Shown: one piece after another, positions 1-6,039 of the stretch
Position numbering within the stretch: position 1 is the stretch's first letter
Layout: each line of letters opens with the position of its first letter
DNA from: Candidatus Latescibacterota bacterium
Lineage (GTDB): Bacteria > Latescibacterota > UBA2968 > UBA8231
Assembly: GCA_021295675.1 (NCBI GenBank)
Contig: JAGWBY010000072.1
Location: forward strand, 9,885 to 36,282
Length of the DNA: 26,398 nucleotides
Direction of reading: 5' to 3'
Translations under genes and position numbers: made by a program
Notes under the pieces: generated by a model
What the model saw: only the letters and a program-made list of their open reading frames with translations
Told to the model about the DNA's origin: nothing
The model's database searches: none

Positions 1-2
1 TC

Positions 3-275
3 GAGCAGGTCATGCAGACTTTGCTCGACGAGCTGGAGAAGGTCGAGCTCGAAGACAAGCGTCTCCGGGCCTTGCACAATGCCATGAAGCGAGCCTTAAA
101 GGCGGCGATGCGCAAGCTAGTCGAGCCGGACTTCCCGACCTTTGTGCCCAATGCCCAAAAGAGCATTGGGCGCGTCGAAGACGAATTCACCAAGATATAT
201 GGCAACCTAGAGCTGCTGTGGCAGAGGGCCGGCAAGACCGAACCGTTCCCGCTCAAGTGGGAAGCCGTGGAATAG
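3..275 (+). CDS. Unknown protein, 5' end outside the window
   Basis: The reading frame is open from the left edge to a TAG at 273-275, so the gene probably begins upstream; an internal ATG at 12 would give 87 residues. The visible part is highly charged and helical in its first half (LEKVELEDKRLRALHNAMKR), then holds a Trp/Pro-containing tail (LLWQRAGKTEPFPLKWEAVE). No signal peptide or membrane segment is seen. I do not recognise the family. A strong intrinsic terminator follows 30 bases after the stop, so this is the last gene of its transcript. Coding status is supported by the codon pattern and the terminator placement; function is unknown. Confidence 0.6.
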   Translation, partial: EQVMQTLLDELEKVELEDKRLRALHNAMKRALKAAMRKLVEPDFPTFVPNAQKSIGRVEDEFTKIYGNLELLWQRAGKTEPFPLKWEAVE

Positions 276-304
276 TCGAGTCCGCTGCTCGCTGCATTGT
301 ATAG

Positions 305-333
305 AGCTCCCCCGGTAACAGGGGGAGCTTTTT
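305..333 (+). terminator. Rho-independent terminator
   Basis: A perfect 9-bp stem (AGCTCCCCC at 305-313 pairing with GGGGGAGCT at 321-329) encloses a 7-base loop and runs directly into a T tract at 329-333. It closes the partial gene at the left edge. Confidence 0.9.
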
Positions 334-372
334 GCATTAAATTTCCGGGCAGAAAGAAGGGATGAACAAGCC

Positions 373-699
373 ATGTTGTTCATGTTGTTCAAACTGCTAC
401 TGGCGACGGCAGTAGTGTTGCTGTGTTACGCCGTGTACCGGCAGCTAAAGGGTGGCCCGCGCGGAGGCACGTCCAACCGGCGCGGCAGCATCGATCCGAG
501 TCAAGTCGCCGAGGCCGAATACAGCATATTGGACGAAGAAGAGGCTGAAAGGGTTAAGTCCCGAAGAGTTGATGGCCGAAATCGCCAAAGGGGATGTTCG
601 GCCCTTTTATTTAGTACACGGGGACGAGGAATACGAGCGCGAAGCCTTAGTCTCATCTATGATCAAGGCCTTGGTGCCAGCTCAGACGCGGGATTTTAA
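373..699 (+). CDS. Small single-pass membrane protein, unusual long overlap with holA
   Basis: The protein starts MLFMLFKLLLATAVVLLCYAVYRQLKGG, an N-terminal membrane helix (residues 1-20) followed by a basic stretch and an acidic AEAEYSILDEEEAE motif near residue 50. This layout resembles short one-helix proteins of many Gram-negative bacteria that end in a DAEYE-type acidic tail (from memory, not checked). Here the frame does not stop after the tail but continues for about 43 residues into the holA coding region, and that part looks like out-of-frame translation. In the frame beginning at 543 a TGA lies at 546-548, so one indel near 530-545 would give a normal protein of about 58 residues ending just before holA. 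Either the long overlap is real or the gene is frameshifted here. Confidence 0.5.
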   Translation: MLFMLFKLLLATAVVLLCYAVYRQLKGGPRGGTSNRRGSIDPSQVAEAEYSILDEEEAERVKSRRVDGRNRQRGCSALLFSTRGRGIRARSLSLIYDQGLGASSDAGF

Positions 700-1552
700 T
701 CTCGACGTACTGAGGGCTGAACGCTTGGAGGTGCTGGATTTTTTTCAGATTTATGAGACCTATCCCATGATGGCCGAGAGTCGGCTGATTGTGCTGCGCG
801 ATGCCGAGGCTCTGACGACCGACCAGTGTCGCGGCTTGGAGCGCGTATTTGCAACTCCGGTGGAGACCAGTCGCCTCTTGGTAGTGGGCCAAAAAGTCGA
901 TATGCGGCGCAAGTTCTTTCGCGAATTTTCGCGACGAGGTCGCGCGCTAGAATTTAGGCCGCCCTACGACAATCAAGTTCCGCAGTGGCTACAGCGCTAC
1001 GCCAAGCGTCAGGGGGTGAAAATTGCACCTGCGGCCGTCCAGCTACTCAGCCAGTACGTAGGGGCCAAGCCAAGGGAGCTAGTCAGCGAGATAGAAAAGT
1101 TGGTCAGTTTTGTCGGGGTGGGCCAGCCGATCACCGCCTCTGCGGTCGAACAAGTCGCTGGCATTACGCGCGAGGCTAGCGTGTTCGATCTCGCCGATGC
1201 CCTCGGCAAAGGACAGGGCAAGCTGGCCCAAAAGCTGTTGCAAAAGTTTCTCAGTCAGGGAGAAGAGCCAACCCGCGCCGTCGCCATGGTCACCCGCCAT
1301 TTCCAGCTTTTGCTCAAGGCTAAGGGGCTAATAGACCAGTCGCTATCGCGCGACAAAATGGCCGCTGAATTGGGGGTTGCGCCGTTTTTTTTGCCCGGAT
1401 ATTTGGAGCAGGCCCAGCGCCGCTCCGCTGCTTGGCTGTGGGCGGGATTGAGCGCCTTGAGCGAAGCCGATTGGCGTCTGAAATCGCAGGGACGACGCCA
1501 GGAGCATCTGGTTTTGGATCTGCTGGTGACCAAGTTGTGCAGGAAGCACTGA
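572..1552 (+). CDS. holA: DNA polymerase III subunit delta
   Basis: HolA is the clamp-loader subunit that opens the beta sliding clamp during DNA replication, acting in the DnaX complex. The 326-residue product has the usual length and the family's opening pattern (EIAKGDVRPFYLVHGDEEY), followed by the AAA-like delta fold without a functional Walker A and the C-terminal helical collar (EKLVSFVG, ITREASVFDLADALGKG, AVAMVTRHFQLLLKAKGL). The frame is open back to a GTG at 452, but that extension overlaps the small membrane protein and is not HolA-like. I chose ATG 572; TTG 569 is the alternative, and no strong ribosome-binding site separates them. The downstream neighbour trxA has its own promoter, so holA probably ends its transcript or reads through weakly. 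Confidence 0.9.
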   Translation: MAEIAKGDVRPFYLVHGDEEYEREALVSSMIKALVPAQTRDFNLDVLRAERLEVLDFFQIYETYPMMAESRLIVLRDAEALTTDQCRGLERVFATPVETSRLLVVGQKVDMRRKFFREFSRRGRALEFRPPYDNQVPQWLQRYAKRQGVKIAPAAVQLLSQYVGAKPRELVSEIEKLVSFVGVGQPITASAVEQVAGITREASVFDLADALGKGQGKLAQKLLQKFLSQGEEPTRAVAMVTRHFQLLLKAKGLIDQSLSRDKMAAELGVAPFFLPGYLEQAQRRSAAWLWAGLSALSEADWRLKSQGRRQEHLVLDLLVTKLCRKH

Positions 1553-1554
1553 GC

Positions 1555-1583
1555 TTGACAATGGGTAGTGCCACAACTATAAT
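1555..1583 (+). promoter_or_regulatory. Consensus sigma-70 promoter for trxA
   Basis: TTGACA at 1555-1560 and TATAAT at 1578-1583 are separated by exactly 17 bases: a full consensus match. It lies just after the holA stop, 68 bases before the trxA start codon, leaving a roughly 60-base leader that ends in an AAAGGA ribosome-binding site at 1637-1642. Confidence 0.9.
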
Positions 1584-1651
1584 TGAAACACAAGGTGTTG
1601 TGTTTGTAACATATTGAAAAGTATAAACTAACAAACAAAGGATGATCTATC

Positions 1652-1978
1652 GTGAGCGAACCTATCGTCTTAACCGATGACAATTTCAGCGCCGAAGTCC
1701 TCAACGCCAGCCAGCCCGTGCTCGTGGATTTTTGGGCGACGTGGTGCGGGCCGTGCCGAATGATCGCGCCGATTGTCCAAGAATTGAGCAGCGAATACGA
1801 AGGCCGGGCCAAAGTGGGCAAATTGGACGTCGACGCGGCCCAGAAAACAGCGGCCGAATTCGGCATTCGCAGCATCCCTACCTTGCTTATTTTCAAGGAG
1901 GGTAAAGTCGCCGACCAGATCATTGGTGCCGTCCCCAAAGGGCAAATCACCGAAAAGCTAGAGGCCGCCTTAGTCTAA
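1652..1978 (+). CDS. trxA: Thioredoxin
   Basis: Thioredoxin is the cytoplasmic dithiol reductase that passes electrons from thioredoxin reductase to ribonucleotide reductase, peroxiredoxins and other targets. The 108-residue length is typical. The active site WCGPC is at residues 31-35, preceded by VDFWAT, and the cis-proline before strand 4 is at about residue 76 (RSIPTLLIF); the conserved GAVPKGQI segment follows. The start codon is GTG, supported by AAAGGA nine bases upstream and by the perfect promoter in front. No reductase gene is in the window. Confidence 0.96.
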   Translation: MSEPIVLTDDNFSAEVLNASQPVLVDFWATWCGPCRMIAPIVQELSSEYEGRAKVGKLDVDAAQKTAAEFGIRSIPTLLIFKEGKVADQIIGAVPKGQITEKLEAALV

Positions 1979-2030
1979 TTATGCGGACGAGAGGCATGGG
2001 GTGCTGCCTGTCTAAGCGGGAGTCCTAAGC

Positions 2031-2609
2031 ATGCCGTCTGATCCTCTCTGGAGGCATGTCTTTCGTCGTCTGCAAGAGCGCGTAAGGAGCGGCCGCAAGG
2101 AGGAAGAAACCGCCGCCTGCAAGCTCTTGCAGAAAGTGCCCATTTTTCAGGAACTAAGCGGGCGAGAGCTGCACAAGATAGAAGAGATGCTCTATGGACC
2201 GCGAGATTGGCACGCTGGCGAGGCGGTTATCAACCAAGGAGATCCCGGGATGGGGATGTACATCGTCGTCTCCGGCCAAGTACGGATCGTCCAGATGGGC
2301 GACGATGGGTTTGAGAAGCAGCTAGCTACCTTAACCCGTGGGAATTTTTTTGGTGCCCAGGCCCTTGTCGATGAATCGCCGCGCCCCGCTTCAGCTTACG
2401 CTCTCCAGCCTTGTAGTCTCCTCGTTTTTTGCCGCCCCGATTTACTCGAACTCATAGACAGCAATCTCCCGCTCGCCCTGAAGATCGTCGAAGGCTTGGC
2501 GCAAGCCATCTCGACTGACCTACTCGAAGTCATAGAGAAGCTCTCGGAGCAGTTGCGCGACTCTGAACGCCTGTTAAAAGGTGCGCGTCGCGCGGGCAGT
2601 ATTCAATGA
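2031..2609 (+). CDS. Cyclic-nucleotide-binding-domain protein without DNA-binding domain
   Basis: Residues about 33-145 form a Crp-type beta-roll (LLQKVPIFQELS, INQGDPGMGMYIVVSGQVRIV, FGAQALVDESPRPASAYAL). The usual phosphate-binding cassette is FGE...RxA; here the Glu that contacts the ribose is Ala109 (FGA), while the Arg is kept (R118), so cAMP or cGMP binding is doubtful. There is no helix-turn-helix after the domain; instead a long amphipathic helix (about 145-182) ends the 192-residue protein, suggesting dimerisation or partner binding. The stop codon overlaps the start of the following AI-2E-type gene (ATGA), so the two are probably translated together and may work together. Domain call is firm; ligand and partner are inference. 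Confidence 0.85.
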   Translation: MPSDPLWRHVFRRLQERVRSGRKEEETAACKLLQKVPIFQELSGRELHKIEEMLYGPRDWHAGEAVINQGDPGMGMYIVVSGQVRIVQMGDDGFEKQLATLTRGNFFGAQALVDESPRPASAYALQPCSLLVFCRPDLLELIDSNLPLALKIVEGLAQAISTDLLEVIEKLSEQLRDSERLLKGARRAGSIQ

Positions 2610-3988
2610 TGAATTGGCAAGTTAAAGTGGTACTCGCCTTGGTGGCCGTAGCGGTCGGCGGATGGTTTGTATATGAGATTCGCGGCATCCTAACGCCTTT
2701 TGTTTTGGCTTTTATCTTGGCCTATTTCCTCTACCCAATCATCGATTGGATGGAGAGAAGGGGATTGGGGCGGACTTGGAGTACTCTGCTCGTCTTTTCG
2801 CTCGTTTTTGCGGGGTTGGGGCTAGGCGCATTCAAGGTTGGAGACAAGCTGGCTGGAGAAACAGTAGATAGGGTTTTTACCATCGCCAACATCGGCGACA
2901 AACCTCTAATCATCCACGGGATGGCTTGGGAAGACGATGCTCGGGATCAGCCGTTTGTCCTAAGAGAGGAACCCCGCTGGCCGTTAGAGGTTGCTCCCAT
3001 GGAGGAATTGGCCGTTCTCCTGCGCTTTGTGCCCAATGACCAAGCACCGGCTGCAAACGCGCTCTTGATTGCGTACTCGCAGGGCCAAGACGAGTACAGT
3101 CAGCGCATTAGCGTCCACGGCAATGGCGGTGTGGTCGCAGGAGGCCAAGCCGGTAAGTCGGGTTCTGTTGTGTTTTCGCGGGCCGATATTGGCTTTGGCG
3201 CGGCCGAGCCCAACGTCTTGGTGGAAATCGGCGATAGGATCTTGGCGGAAACCAGCAATAGAGCTGCAAGAATCGAGCCTATGTTACAGCCCTATTTGGG
3301 GAGCGATTTCCGCCTCGCCGAGTTGATTCGGGAGCATGGCGAGCGGCTGATGAGGACCATGTTGGGAGGCACTACGCTGTTTATCGAGGGCGTGATCTCG
3401 GGCCTTACTTTCGTGGTGATCGTGCCGTTTGTGGCCTTTTTCTTTCTCAAAGAGGGACGGCGCTTGACGCGGTGCCTGATGGCAGTGGTTCCCAACGCCT
3501 ATTTTGAATTGTGTCTAAACCTGATGTACCAAGCCAATAGGCAGATCGGGAATTACATTCGTGGCCAGCTTTTGGCCGTCCTCGTCGTATCGGTGCTGGC
3601 GATTAGCGGCTTGTCCATTCTTGGCGTCTATTATGCCCTCCCTTTGGGGCTGCTCGCCGGGTTGGCCAACGTAATACCGTTTCTCGGGCCATTGATCGGG
3701 ATCGTCTGTTCTTCGATTGTGGCCTTGGCTACTGGCGGTGGCTTGGCAATGGTGGCCAAAGTGATCGTCATGTTCTTGGTTATTCAACTTATAGACAACG
3801 TACTCATTCAACCCACGATGGTGGCCAAAAGCGTCGAACTGCACCCTTTGGTCGTCCTCTTTGTCGTCATGGTGGGAAGCCAGTTGATGGGCATCGTTGG
3901 GATGCTGATCGCCGTGCCGCTCACGGGCATCGCAAAAGTAAGCGGTCAAACCATCTACGAAGGGGTCAAGCAATACCAATTGAGATAG
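2606..3988 (+). CDS. AI-2E/PerM-family membrane protein with inserted ASH-like domain
   Basis: This 460-residue protein belongs to the AI-2E family transporter group (PerM/TqsA/YdiK type), inner-membrane proteins that export small solutes. Hydrophobic segments at about 7-23, 27-45 and 60-78, then 260-282, 315-345, 350-380 and a C-terminal pair (PLVVLFVVMVGSQLMGIVGMLIAVPL) match the family, as does LLAGLANVIPFLGPLIG. The extracytoplasmic loop after the third helix is abnormally long: residues about 85-200 carry an immunoglobulin-like sequence (ETVDRVFTIANIGDKPL, LEVAPMEELAVLLRFVPND, ISVHGNGG) before the family's normal helical hairpin (RAARIEPMLQPYLG) resumes. The start overlaps the stop of the cyclic-nucleotide-domain gene by four bases. 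Substrate is unknown. Confidence 0.9.
   Translation: MMNWQVKVVLALVAVAVGGWFVYEIRGILTPFVLAFILAYFLYPIIDWMERRGLGRTWSTLLVFSLVFAGLGLGAFKVGDKLAGETVDRVFTIANIGDKPLIIHGMAWEDDARDQPFVLREEPRWPLEVAPMEELAVLLRFVPNDQAPAANALLIAYSQGQDEYSQRISVHGNGGVVAGGQAGKSGSVVFSRADIGFGAAEPNVLVEIGDRILAETSNRAARIEPMLQPYLGSDFRLAELIREHGERLMRTMLGGTTLFIEGVISGLTFVVIVPFVAFFFLKEGRRLTRCLMAVVPNAYFELCLNLMYQANRQIGNYIRGQLLAVLVVSVLAISGLSILGVYYALPLGLLAGLANVIPFLGPLIGIVCSSIVALATGGGLAMVAKVIVMFLVIQLIDNVLIQPTMVAKSVELHPLVVLFVVMVGSQLMGIVGMLIAVPLTGIAKVSGQTIYEGVKQYQLR
2858..3199 (+). other. ASH/Hydin-type beta-sandwich insert within the AI-2E protein
   Basis: Residues about 85-198 of the AI-2E-family protein. The pattern FTIANIGDKPL ... LEVAPMEELAVLLRFVPND ... 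LLIAYSQG ... ISVHGNGG is the hallmark order of ASPM-SPD2-Hydin or choice-of-anchor-D modules (strand, N-x-G turn, APGE-like turn, F-x-P strand, closing G-x-G). After a short linker, VVFSRADIGFGAAEPN resembles the opening strand of such a module, so the insert looks like one repeat period cut at a shifted register. By topology it should sit outside the cytoplasmic membrane. The reading frame is kept across both junctions. Confidence 0.7.
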
Positions 3989-4010
3989 GTTGACAAACCT
4001 ATCTCAATTG
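3977..4010. repeat. Perfect 15-bp inverted repeat with 4-base loop
   Basis: CAATTGAGATAGGTT at 3977-3991 is followed after GACA by its exact reverse complement at 3996-4010. The left arm contains the stop codon of the AI-2E-type gene. There is no T tract afterwards, so it is not a standard terminator; it may protect the transcript end or serve as an operator for the cold-shock-domain gene downstream. Confidence 0.85.
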
Positions 4011-4017
4011 CTTAACT
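3990..4017 (+). promoter_or_regulatory. Candidate promoter for the cold-shock-domain gene
   Basis: TTGACA at 3990-3995 matches the -35 consensus exactly; sixteen bases later TTAACT (4012-4017) is a poor -10 but is preceded by TG at 4009-4010, as in extended -10 promoters. The -35 lies at the apex of the 15-bp palindrome, which would make the palindrome a plausible regulator site. Weak evidence. Confidence 0.35.
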
Positions 4018-4085
4018 ACACCTTACATTTCGAACTGTGGTGCGAGGTAATTAAGGCCCTTTAAGGGGTAGGAGGAATAGATTAA

Positions 4086-4718
4086 TTGGGTAGTTCAATA
4101 CACTTAGAAAGCACGGCGGTGAGCGAATTGGCCCAACGCATAGGGGACGCCCGCAAGCTCTACGGAAACGACAGTCCTTACGTCATAGGTGTGATGACGG
4201 CTGTCGAATGGATAACCCAAGATGCCGAGGGTGGCCAAGGGCTCAAGCAAGACCTACTCACCCGTGTCCTAGAAAGCGAGGGAAAGAAACAGCCATCTCG
4301 TCCGCTTCCCAGCAGTACAGAGAGCAGCCCCCCGTCGCACGAACGCCGCGCCTTGGCGGAAAACACCTGGACTCGTGGCATAGTCAAGTGGTTTAACAAC
4401 GATAAGGGATATGGTTTTATCTCGACAGACAGCCATGTCGATGTCTTCGTCCACTGGCGCGATATTTCATCTTGGGACCGGACTTTGACCCAAGATGATG
4501 AAGTTGAGTTCATGGTGACCCGCACCGTCAAGGGGTTCCAAGCCATCAACGTAATGAAGGCCGGCCAAGACAAAACCGAAGAGGAAACGGACTCGGTCGA
4601 GGCGGCCGAGACTCCCGACGAAACCGAGGCGGTCGAAAGCACCGACGGCGATGTCTCTGATGTCTCTGAGAGTGCAGACAGTGTCCCGGAATCCCAAGAC
4701 GACGAGGGCGGGCCGTAG
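4086..4718 (+). CDS. Cold-shock-domain protein with helical head and acidic tail
   Basis: A cold-shock domain spans residues about 98-160: TRGIVKWFNNDKGYGFIS carries the RNP1-type motif (KGYGFI) and VDVFVHWRDI the RNP2-type motif (VFVHW), so single-stranded RNA or DNA binding is expected. Normal cold-shock proteins are about 70 residues; this one has 210. Residues 1-65 are a predicted helical region of unknown family (LAQRIGDARKLYG, LKQDLLTRVLE), joined by a Ser/Pro linker, and the tail from about 163 is strongly acidic and disordered (Glu, Asp, Ser, Thr). The start is TTG at 4086, chosen because GGAGGA at 4071-4076 lies nine bases upstream. clpX begins six bases after the stop, so the two are probably co-transcribed. 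Confidence 0.88.
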   Translation: MGSSIHLESTAVSELAQRIGDARKLYGNDSPYVIGVMTAVEWITQDAEGGQGLKQDLLTRVLESEGKKQPSRPLPSSTESSPPSHERRALAENTWTRGIVKWFNNDKGYGFISTDSHVDVFVHWRDISSWDRTLTQDDEVEFMVTRTVKGFQAINVMKAGQDKTEEETDSVEAAETPDETEAVESTDGDVSDVSESADSVPESQDDEGGP

Positions 4719-4724
4719 GGGAAG

Positions 4725-5951
4725 ATGGGTAAAAAAACGTCCGATATAGCCTGTTCGTTCTGCGGCAAGGGGGGCGACCAAGTCGAGAAGGTCATTCAGG
4801 GTCCCTCAGTGTATATATGCAGTGAATGCATCGGCTTGTGCAATGAGAGGCTGGCAGAGGACGACAAGCACGAGCCTAGTCTCAATGGTCGTCCCCTGCC
4901 CAAGCCGGCCGAAATCAAGGCCCATCTCGACGCGCATATTATCGGCCAAGAACGCGCTAAAAAGGCGCTTTCGGTCGCCGTGTACAACCACTATAAGCGG
5001 GTGCATTCCGGCGCTGCGGATGTCCAGCTCAGCAAGAGCAATATCCTGCTCATCGGCCCCACCGGAGTGGGCAAGACGCTTTTGGCGGAGACGTTGGCGC
5101 GCATATTACAAGTGCCTTTTGCAATCGTCGATGCTACTGTCCTTACCGAGGCTGGGTATGTAGGCGAGGACGTGGAGAATATCCTCGTGCGGCTCCTACA
5201 AGCCGCAGATTACGATGTCAAACAAGCCGAGCGCGGGATTCTGTTTATCGACGAGTTGGACAAAGTCGCCCGCAAATCCGGTAACCCCTCCATAACCCGC
5301 GACGTTTCAGGCGAAGGCGTCCAACAGGAACTCCTCAAGATATTAGAGGGTACGGTGTCAGGGGTGCCACCGAAGGGCGGGCGCAAGCATCCCGAGCAGC
5401 CCTTGGTGCAAATAAACACCAAGAACATTCTCTTTATCTGCGGCGGGGCTTTCGATGGGCTGGACAAAATTATCAGCCAGCGCATCGGAACTAGGTCCAT
5501 GGGCTTTGGCAGTCTCCTCGACGACCGCGAGGAAGCAGACGAGTCCAATCTGTTGGCACGAGTCGAACCCGAGGAATTGATTCAGTACGGCCTGATTCCC
5601 GAACTGATTGGCCGCTTGCCAGTGGTGGGTATCTTGCACCCCTTCAGTGACCAGGCGCTAATGGACATCCTGCTTAAGCCGCGAAACGCACTCGTCAAGC
5701 AATACCAAAAGCTGTTTGAAATGGACGGCATTGCCCTGCGGTTTGAAGAAGAAGCTCTGAAGAAGGTCGTCGAATTGACCCAAGAAAAGGAGATGGGCGC
5801 GCGCGGTCTGCGGGCGGTCTTAGAGACCGTCATGTTTGAAATCATGTTTGATCTCCCAGCCCGAGACGACATCGCCGAGTGCGTCATCACCAAGGAGTTC
5901 ATCGAAGATAAGGCCCCGCCGACTTTCGTGTACAACAAGAAGCGAGCTTGA
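4725..5951 (+). CDS. clpX: ATP-dependent Clp protease ATP-binding subunit ClpX
   Basis: ClpX is the hexameric AAA+ unfoldase that feeds tagged proteins into ClpP. All landmarks are present in the 408 residues: the N-terminal zinc-binding domain (Cys10, Cys13, Cys32, Cys35), Walker A GPTGVGKT at 111-118, pore loop GYVG at 144-147, Walker B ILFIDEL with Asp176 and Glu177, the RKH loop at 220-222, and sensor-2 GARGLR. The ClpP-docking loop reads MGF (259-261) where IGF or LGF is commoner. The gene follows the cold-shock-domain gene by six bases and ends at a strong terminator. Unlike the usual clpP-clpX order, clpP lies downstream on the other strand, beyond the epmA-like gene. Confidence 0.97.
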   Translation: MGKKTSDIACSFCGKGGDQVEKVIQGPSVYICSECIGLCNERLAEDDKHEPSLNGRPLPKPAEIKAHLDAHIIGQERAKKALSVAVYNHYKRVHSGAADVQLSKSNILLIGPTGVGKTLLAETLARILQVPFAIVDATVLTEAGYVGEDVENILVRLLQAADYDVKQAERGILFIDELDKVARKSGNPSITRDVSGEGVQQELLKILEGTVSGVPPKGGRKHPEQPLVQINTKNILFICGGAFDGLDKIISQRIGTRSMGFGSLLDDREEADESNLLARVEPEELIQYGLIPELIGRLPVVGILHPFSDQALMDILLKPRNALVKQYQKLFEMDGIALRFEEEALKKVVELTQEKEMGARGLRAVLETVMFEIMFDLPARDDIAECVITKEFIEDKAPPTFVYNKKRA

Positions 5952-5983
5952 TTTCTAAACCAGGCGTTGAGCTTTAACTAGGT

Positions 5984-6025
5984 CCCTTCTCTACTAGCGC
6001 GTTCGCTGGAGGAGAAGGGTTTTTT
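5984..6025 (+). terminator. Rho-independent terminator after clpX
   Basis: CCCTTCTC at 5984-5991 pairs with GAGAAGGG at 6012-6019, the stem continues inward through AGCG/CGCT around a short loop, and six T residues follow at 6020-6025. Confidence 0.88.
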
Positions 6026-6039
6026 GTGAGAAAAGCGCA

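Noticed and set aside
452..571. Longer HolA starting at GTG 452
   Set aside because: The added 40 residues overlap the small membrane protein and do not look like HolA; the family pattern starts near ATG 572.
1255..1950. Minus-strand frame across holA and trxA
   Set aside because: It runs antisense through two conserved genes and through the consensus trxA promoter; no protein family is recognisable.
5240..5560. Altered ClpP-docking loop (MGF) in ClpX as a major oddity
   Set aside because: Hydrophobic-Gly-Phe is kept, so ClpP binding is expected; the change from Ile/Leu to Met is conservative.
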